A stretch of 64,000 nucleotides of DNA from Trifolium pratense (lineage: Eukaryota; Streptophyta; Magnoliopsida; Fabales; Fabaceae): assembly GCF_020283565.1 (NCBI RefSeq), contig NC_060061.1, forward strand, positions 47,467,362 through 47,531,361, written 5' to 3'. Shown here one piece after another: positions 57,794-64,000 of the stretch. Positions within the stretch are counted from its first letter, which is position 1; every line of letters begins with the position of its first letter. Position numbers and translations under genes: made by a program. The notes below the pieces were generated by a model. It was not told the DNA's origin. It saw nothing but the letters and a program-made list of their open reading frames with translations, and did no database searches.

Positions 57794-59161
57794 TTACATA
57801 ATTGACAATTTTCAATGCTTTTACGGTTTCACATTGAATATTCATAAAAGTTTCCACTGATTCCGCTTATTTTCTTCAAACTCCATAAAGTGTAATATTG
57901 AATATTTAGAAAGAAAAAAAAAATAGTAAATTGAAAAAATTTCATATCTGCTAGAACTAGAAGTGTGTTTGATGTAAAGAATAAGTAATGCACAACGCCA
58001 CAAGATAGAATAACATAACATATAGTAGAACAGTGCAGAACAAACTTTTATAATATTGAATAATTTTTTGTCTTATACGATGTTTGGTGGACAAAATGAT
58101 ATTTTGATATTTTAGACAACTTGTATTTGAACAAATAGTTGTGTTGCTGTTTAATGATGGACAATTTTTTTTATTTTTGTCTTTGTCCCGTCTCTAAAAT
58201 AGTTTTACAATCAAACACGGTACTACAAGAGTTGTCATGTCCCGTTGCTTATTTTTTAGTAAATCAAACACATCATAATAGTCATTTTATAAGGAATTTG
58301 GAATCCTACTTTGAGTTTTATACTCATCTAAAAGCGGTTTCTATAATACCATAGAGAATTGAAGAGGGAAAAAAAGGAGAGATCTAAATCCACTACGTTG
58401 CCTAGCTGCGGGTATGGTACCGGTGCTAGTACTCTACTTCAAATGGAATTCCTATCCATTGTACCAAATCCATAATAGTAGTGCTTACCGTAAAATCTAT
58501 GAGTGACACTTAGATGTTTGATTCAGAGACTTTTAAATGTTTTTTGTTGTTTCAGGGACACTTTTAAATGTTTTTTTGTTGTTTCAGGGACTGTTATGAT
58601 AGCGAGTGACACTTTCAGGGACGAAAGTGATCGTTTACCCGTTGTTTTATGGCAGTAGAGAGAATCTTATAATGTTGAGATAGTGAAAAATTAATGAAAT
58701 TCAAGTTGGGCGTTGCCAGAAGTCACAAAACCGTCACCAAAAATAAAAAAGGTCAACAATCAAGTTGTTGAATTCTGATTTTTGCTACCGGCGTAGCAAA
58801 TCGGATCAAACATGTCAGAATGTGTTGTTTTGCACAGAGATTGCTTGCTACAGCAGCCGTAGCAGCTGAAAAATCAGAAAATCGTCGATTTCATCTCTTA
58901 TCAATTTCAATTACAAAAAATAAAATAAAGTAATATTATTTCTTCATATAATCTCACAAATGATTATGTCAGTAAATAAACACAAATAAATAAATTCAAA
59001 CAATACGTTTGAGTGATTGTTTCCCTCTTAAAACTACAAGAAACATTTTATTTCTTCACCATAATACTTCAAACCAGTAGTAATAACAAGCATGGAAGGC
59101 TTTTTCTAGTACTATTTCAAACCTCTTGTTAATTATATAAATTATTCAAAGAAAGCAATGT
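57794..59161. other. Intergenic
   Basis: No gene is seen. Positions 58540-58640 hold two copies of cttttaaatg(t)ttttttgttgtttcaggga and end in a gtttaccc terminus, like one end of a MITE. A GC-normal stretch near 58720-58880 has tgctac-type repeats. Confidence 0.5.
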
Positions 59162-60227
59162 CTAAGATGGTATTGGTGTTTCTCTGTTTGGAACAGCAGC
59201 ATAAACTGAATTTTCATATTTACCATCCCACCTGTTTAAAATTAAAGAAATGAATTTTGGTTATAATAGAAAAATAAGTTTAAGAAAACATGGTTATTAA
59301 TTCAAAACTCAAATAGCAACCAACCTAGAGTCCACACTTTCTGGAATCTGAAGCTCCAATTCCTTGTCAAATAGCTTAAAGATTAAGTCCAATTTTTCAT
59401 CATCTACTTTGTCAAGTGATGGAGGATCCCACTGAACAAGTACATTATTATTTTGTATTATTAATCTATCTATCTATCTATATAAGAAAACGAGATACCT
59501 ATGAAATCTCTAATTTGCCCCTATTTAATTTTTTGACACGTCGTTGAATTCAGGGTTATTTTGTGTCTTTATTCAAAAGTTAGTACAAAAAAATTTTCAT
59601 TATGTGATGGTTACTCATATTTTAACTTCCAGTTATTTTAACTTCCCAAAAATTTAAAAAATCATTTTTTTTAAAAAAAATAAACTAAAACTATCTATAA
59701 TTTTATGTTATAACATATACCCAGCTCTAATATTTATACTTATATATTAATATGAAAATCTACTCTTTCTTGTGATTCTCACAGAACTTGTGGTTTTACT
59801 AATATATTATTTTGTCTATTTTTTTTTAAATAATTTTACGGGTTATATTCATATTAATGCGAGAACCTAATTTTTTTGGTTATATCTACGAGCCTTATAT
59901 TTTTACTCTATATTAATAAAGTTGTTTTTTTTTTTTTACAATTTTACGAGTTATACTCATATATTTATACGGGGGCATAATCTTTAGTGTGAATTCCGCG
60001 GGAACTATATTTTTCCTCTTATTAATAAGGTTTCTCATTCTTTAATAATTTATGTAGACCTAAATTCATATTCATATATTAATACGAGAACCTTTCTTTT
60101 TGTGATTTCTACAAGACTTATATTAATAAAGTTGTTTATTTTTTTTTATAATTCTACGGGTTATATTGGATCATATATTAATACATAGACCTAATTAATT
60201 ATTTTGTTGATTTTTACGAGTCCTATG

Positions 60228-60265
<38 letters not shown>

Positions 60266-62419
60266 GCCCATTCTTTCATAATTTCTCCTAACATATATTT
60301 ATACTCATATATTAGTACAATGATCTAATCTTTTTTGTGTGATTTCTGCGGGGCCTATTTTTTACTTTTATTAATGAATTTTCCAATTTTTTATTATTTT
60401 TTGTGAGACATATATTTATATTCATATATTAATACGAGAATCTAATCTTTTGTGTGATTTTTACGGAACCTATGTGTTTTACTCATATTAATAAGTTTGC
60501 CCGTTCTTTTATAACACTTGTGAGACATATATTTATACTCATATATTAATATTGAAACCTTTTTTTTTTTTTTGTGATTTCTACGAGACTTATACTTTTA
60601 TTTATATATTAATTAAGTTTTCTATTTTATTTTATTTTTTTACAACTTTACGGGTTATACTCATATTTAATACGGTGACCTAATTATTTTGATGATTTTT
60701 GCGAGACCTATATTTTCACTAACATATTAATATGATTGTCTATTTTTTAATAATTTTTACGGGACTATATTTATACTCAAATATTTAATACATGGACCTA
60801 AGTTTTTTGGTGATTTTTACACGACCTATGTTTTTACTAATATATTAATAAAGTAGCCTATTTTTTCATAATTTCTACATTATCTATATTTAAATTCATA
60901 TATTAATACGGAGACCTAATGTTTTTTAGTGATAGTTTTTCCATTGTTTTTTTCCTATTTTTTAACCAAATATTATATCCTTTTTACTTTTTACTATTTC
61001 ATGTTATCGAGGAGCGGCAACGCCGCGACTCCCGTGCGAACGCACGGGTGTCCTGCTAGTTATAAAATAAAACAACTAGAATAATATATAGAAGCATGCA
61101 TGAATATCCAGAAGAGAAGAGATTCACATAAAATGAGTGAGAGAGTACCTTTGGAGCATTGTCCTTGTCAATGGTGAGAGCTCTAATACCCTTAATATCA
61201 AAATGAAAGTTTGATTTAGATATTAGTAGGGAACAGAATTCAAACATATTTAACAACATTGAACTGCCTTCTGTCAAAACTTATTCTAGCAATGACATTG
61301 CGACATTTACCTCGTACATATCCTCAGATATCGTAGTTCGGAGTATATTCATTGTTAATATGAATTCCTTTTTTAGACATTCAGATAGTGATTGATTCCT
61401 TCCTTCGCGAACCTGCGCATATCAAAGACAACTATGTTTTTAATCATAGGAATCGAACTCGGTCTCTTGAGATTAACAACATACACTGCAACTACTTATG
61501 AATGAAACTCTAAACAGCACGTCATTTACTGCGAAGACCAATATTAAACAAGTTTTGCAAGAACCCTTTCGGTAGGAAACCATCGTAATTATGGTCTGCA
61601 TTTCGGAGGCTCCACTGAATGTTGCCACAAGTTTCGGTTTTTAGGACCGGCTATGAGACTAATCAATGCTTGGATTCTTAGGTTGCAACTTAAGGCAGGC
61701 ATTGAACTGCAATCCTCCCACACAAGTCCAACGCTACTTAACAAACTCAGCCACACTCAAGATTGATTTAGTCTCTTTTAGGATCTTAGAACTTTAAGTA
61801 AAGTATTAACATTTCAAAACTTCAGAAAGAAAAAAAAAATTATATATCTTTGGTTGCTTCAACCTTGAGTTTTATCTTCTTAGCATAATTTAATGAACGC
61901 AATATAGTCCTGGAAAAATTCATGGTAAAAAATCCTTACTGATCTTAATGCTACTTTCAATGCAGTAGGTGATGACCTTTTCAGTCCTTTTAAAGCTGGA
62001 CCTAACCATCCATTTCCTTCCTTGCTTGATTCAACTTCCTTCGCATCAAAATCATATAGTATCATATATATAATAGCTCATAATGAATTTATTTTATGGA
62101 AATGGAACAAAACTTACAAGTGATTTTATAATTTCTTCAACAGAATCCTTTGAGAAGCACTCATCAATTACTGATTTCCTGAAAATCTCCAAAGGTTACC
62201 ATCTTAGTGCAGTGCAATTTGATGGTTGATTGCAAGAACAAAGCTAAAATAAATAAATAATTAGAGATCATTGATAACACGCTTAAATTGTAATTACTTG
62301 TTTAAGATACTCTCTTCATCAAGTTTAACTTCTGAAGAAAATTCTTCAATAACTGATCTCACAGCATTCACATCTCCAGAATTTAAGCTGATCAAGCGCT
62401 TCTCTAGCTCAACAATTTT
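59162..62419 (-). CDS. 3-hydroxyisobutyryl-CoA hydrolase-like protein (C-terminal exons)
   Basis: Seven minus-strand exons splice in frame: 62298-62419, 62118-62178, 61940-62038, 61311-61412, 61149-61190, 59325-59431 and 59162-59231 (stop TAG at 59162-59164). They give 200 residues. Motifs of the ECH_2/CHY family: GPALKGLKRSSPTALKVALR, LSECLKKEFILTMNILRT, GIRALTIDKDNAPKWDPPSL and KLDLIFKLF. These are the C-terminal half of the crotonase-fold enzymes that hydrolyse 3-hydroxyisobutyryl-CoA in valine breakdown. The N-terminal half, with the oxyanion-hole segments, is absent from 62420-64000. The end ..NRETPIPS is not an SKL-type peroxisomal signal. Two acceptors read AAG rather than CAG/TAG. Either the upstream exons lie beyond 64000, past a Copia insertion, or the gene is truncated. 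Confidence 0.85.
59465..61059 (+). mobile_element. Non-autonomous Helitron in the hydrolase intron
   Basis: The 3' end is canonical: stem CCCGTGCG (61031-61038), loop AA, stem CGCACGGG (61041-61048), spacer TGTCCTG, CTAG (61056-61059), then T. The 5' end is TC preceded by A within a TCTATC run, most likely 59465 but uncertain by some bases. About 1.6 kb, no coding capacity. The inside is an array of diverged units of roughly 110-130 bp built on ctcatatattaatac-gagaaccta..tgatttctacgagac. Confidence 0.8.
60237..60262. repeat. (AT)n microsatellite
   Basis: A short AT run inside the Helitron. Confidence 0.9.
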
Positions 62420-63508
62420 CTGTTACGCAGAAAATGTGATAAAATTAACACAAATATACTCTATCTGTAGAAAACATATCGCAAGTTACATTTTTTTTTC
62501 CATTCTCTATTCATTACTTTCTCAGTTATTTCCCTGAAATATCATTCTATGTTTATTGCCACCAAACAATTAGTCCATATTGATAACAGTCCAAGAGGTC
62601 AAACAGACCCAAAACCATCAAGCATAAGCATTGAGCCAGAAACTGATACGAGGCCCACGAGAGTTATCAAAAGGCCGCCTATGACTTCGTTCACTAAAGT
62701 TTGTTATGCAAGTTGTTATTATTGCTGAGCTGTTAAGAATTTAGGAATCTATCACATATAAACATGTCCACCCTACTTAAGAGTCACCATGAACACTGCT
62801 AGTAACCTAAAGATGTTACCGGCTCCTTTTGGTATCACGGTGGATTTGTTTAAATTATGGTGAGTCACCGTAATTTTGACTAAGCACCATGTATGTTTTG
62901 CATGACAATGAATGTCGCCATAATCACGGTGGATTTACCAAAATATCATACCTTCCCTATATTAGTCTCATAGTATCAATTTCAGCCTCGTTAAACCGGT
63001 GATTAGTCTCATAATCCATTTGAAGGACCAAAATTGTAGAAATATCTAATAGACCAATTGAGGAGTCAAAAATCTTAATTATATATTGACCAAAAAAAAA
63101 ATCTTAATTATATTGATCCCAGTCCCCACGATAATTAGTAGCTAAAATTAGCACAGATTTTATTTGATTTGTACAGTTTTTATTCTCATCCCAATTCCTT
63201 AATTATGTTAGATATATACTATTTATTAGGTATATAAGAAATTAGAAATAAAATTTATCAATTCTTTTTTTCCAACTTTGTACCTAACCTCTCTTCTTCT
63301 CCACCAGAAAACCCTAGCCACCTTCATACCGGTATTCTAGTATTAGCCACAGCTTCTGTTTTCCGCCTGTCCCTCCTATCTATCTATCTGTCTATCTATC
63401 TATCTCCGTGTAAACTTTCCCCCCAACCACTTAAATTTGAATCTCCGTCTACTGATCAGACCCAGCCCAAATTGACATCACGTGCATCACACGTTTCCCT
63501 TCCATATC
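62420..63508. other. Between hydrolase exons and the Copia gag
   Basis: No exon of the hydrolase is visible here. It holds repeated cacggtggattt motifs near 62836-62940, the micro-insertion at 63068, a TCTA microsatellite (63378-63408), and from about 63207 (TGTTAGATATATACT) possible LTR or leader sequence of the retroelement that starts at 63509. No PBS was recognised. Confidence 0.5.
63068..63113 (+). mobile_element. Poly-A micro-insertion with TSD
   Basis: The 17-bp repeat aaaaatcttaattatat (63068-63084, 63097-63113) flanks attgacc plus an A-run abutting the right copy. The exact edge is ambiguous because the repeat starts with A's. Confidence 0.7.
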
Positions 63509-64000
63509 ATGTCTGAAAACAGATCAGTCTCAGTTTCAACCTTGAGTCACAACGACCTACCACCGTTGCATCCTGCATACCACTTTAATGGAAGTAACTA
63601 TCCCCACTGGGCCCAGTTAGTTCGAACCACACTCAAAGGTTGTAACAAAGTGAACCACATTGAACAAAAATCACCTACCAAAGATGATCCTAGTTTCAAA
63701 GTTTGGGATATTGAAGACTCAATTATCATTACATGGTTATGGAATTCAATGACTCCAGAGATTAGTAGAAACTGCTTTTTCTTTTCAACTGCCAAAGAAA
63801 TTTGGGAGCATTTGCAACAAATTTACTTTGTGAAACAGAATATACCAGCTTGTTATGAGTTGGAGAATAGAATAATGAACACAAAGCAAGGTGCGCTTTC
63901 GGTAATTGACTATTATATGAATTTGAATGGCTTGTGGAATGAGGTGGATCAATATAATCTGAATTTTAAGATGGAATGTCATGAGGATAATGCTACATTG
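63509..64000 (+). CDS. Copia-type gag, 5' part (runs off window)
   Basis: An open frame from ATG 63509-63511 through 164 codons to the window edge. It resembles the N-terminal gag domain of plant Copia elements: HPAYHFNGSNYPHWAQLVRT, VWDIEDSIIITWLWNSM, TAKEIWEHLQQIY and ALSVIDYYMNLNGLWNEVDQY. It is transcribed opposite to the hydrolase gene. No stop so far, so the copy may be intact beyond the window. Confidence 0.8.
   Translation, partial: MSENRSVSVSTLSHNDLPPLHPAYHFNGSNYPHWAQLVRTTLKGCNKVNHIEQKSPTKDDPSFKVWDIEDSIIITWLWNSMTPEISRNCFFFSTAKEIWEHLQQIYFVKQNIPACYELENRIMNTKQGALSVIDYYMNLNGLWNEVDQYNLNFKMECHEDNATL

Noticed and set aside
61690..61755. Reverse-orientation tRNA-like block in a hydrolase intron (A-box-like tggctgagtttg, B-box-like gcagttcaatgcc)
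   Set aside because: Too diverged to define element ends; not listed as a feature.
1..64000. CRISPR arrays, bacterial operons or prophage
   Set aside because: The window is plant nuclear DNA; no regularly spaced short repeats or bacterial genes were seen.

Overview
This is 64 kb of AT-rich plant nuclear DNA dense in transposons. It is most likely from an inverted-repeat-lacking-clade (IRLC) legume, and probably Medicago. The best evidence is a two-exon nodule-specific cysteine-rich (NCR) peptide gene at 8468-8991 (-), a family confined to that clade. Many-exon genes with GT-AG introns and LTR elements, Helitrons, MITEs and tRNA-derived SINEs agree with this. The species name is inference.

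Host genes are few. VPS16, a HOPS/CORVET tethering subunit, runs 16704-32660 (+) in 15 exons that splice in frame to an 850-residue protein. Its introns hold a TRIM, a solo LTR, a complete young non-autonomous LTR retrotransposon, a Stowaway MITE and a 1-kb Mutator-like MITE. A secreted type-1 lipid-transfer protein lies at 52002-52458 (-). The C-terminal seven exons of a 3-hydroxyisobutyryl-CoA hydrolase-like gene lie at 59162-62419 (-); the N-terminal exons are not in the window, and a Copia gag frame (63509-64000, +) sits where they would be expected.

Layout. 0-5.5 kb: intergenic with small insertions. 5.5-8.4 kb: LINE 3' end, hAT transposase relic and gypsy LTR remnant. 8.5-9 kb: NCR gene with a MITE in its intron. 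10.1-14.6 kb: three Helitron 3' ends, each after a helicase relic, one split by a TTA-flanked MITE. 15.9-32.7 kb: two MITEs, then VPS16. 33.2-38.7 kb: Copia element (-) with frameshifts. 42.5-51.6 kb: a roughly 4-kb direct duplication carrying two FtsH-type pseudogenes that lack the HEXXH region. 52-52.5 kb: lipid-transfer gene. 52.9-57.8 kb: inverted repeat with arms of about 785 bp, enclosing a 2.19-kb solo LTR, a tandem array and a foldback MITE. 59-62.4 kb: hydrolase gene with a 1.6-kb Helitron in one intron. 63.5 kb to end: Copia gag.

The two observations most worth follow-up are these. (1) A recurrent class of ultra-short insertions: only about 5-8 nt plus a poly-A run, flanked by direct repeats of 11-18 bp, about ten in this window. 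They look like extremely 5'-truncated LINE insertions. (2) The VPS16 intron-5 retrotransposon has near-identical LTRs and a single 800-codon frame in which a retroelement-like N-terminus and a chromodomain-like C-terminus flank some 450 residues I cannot assign.
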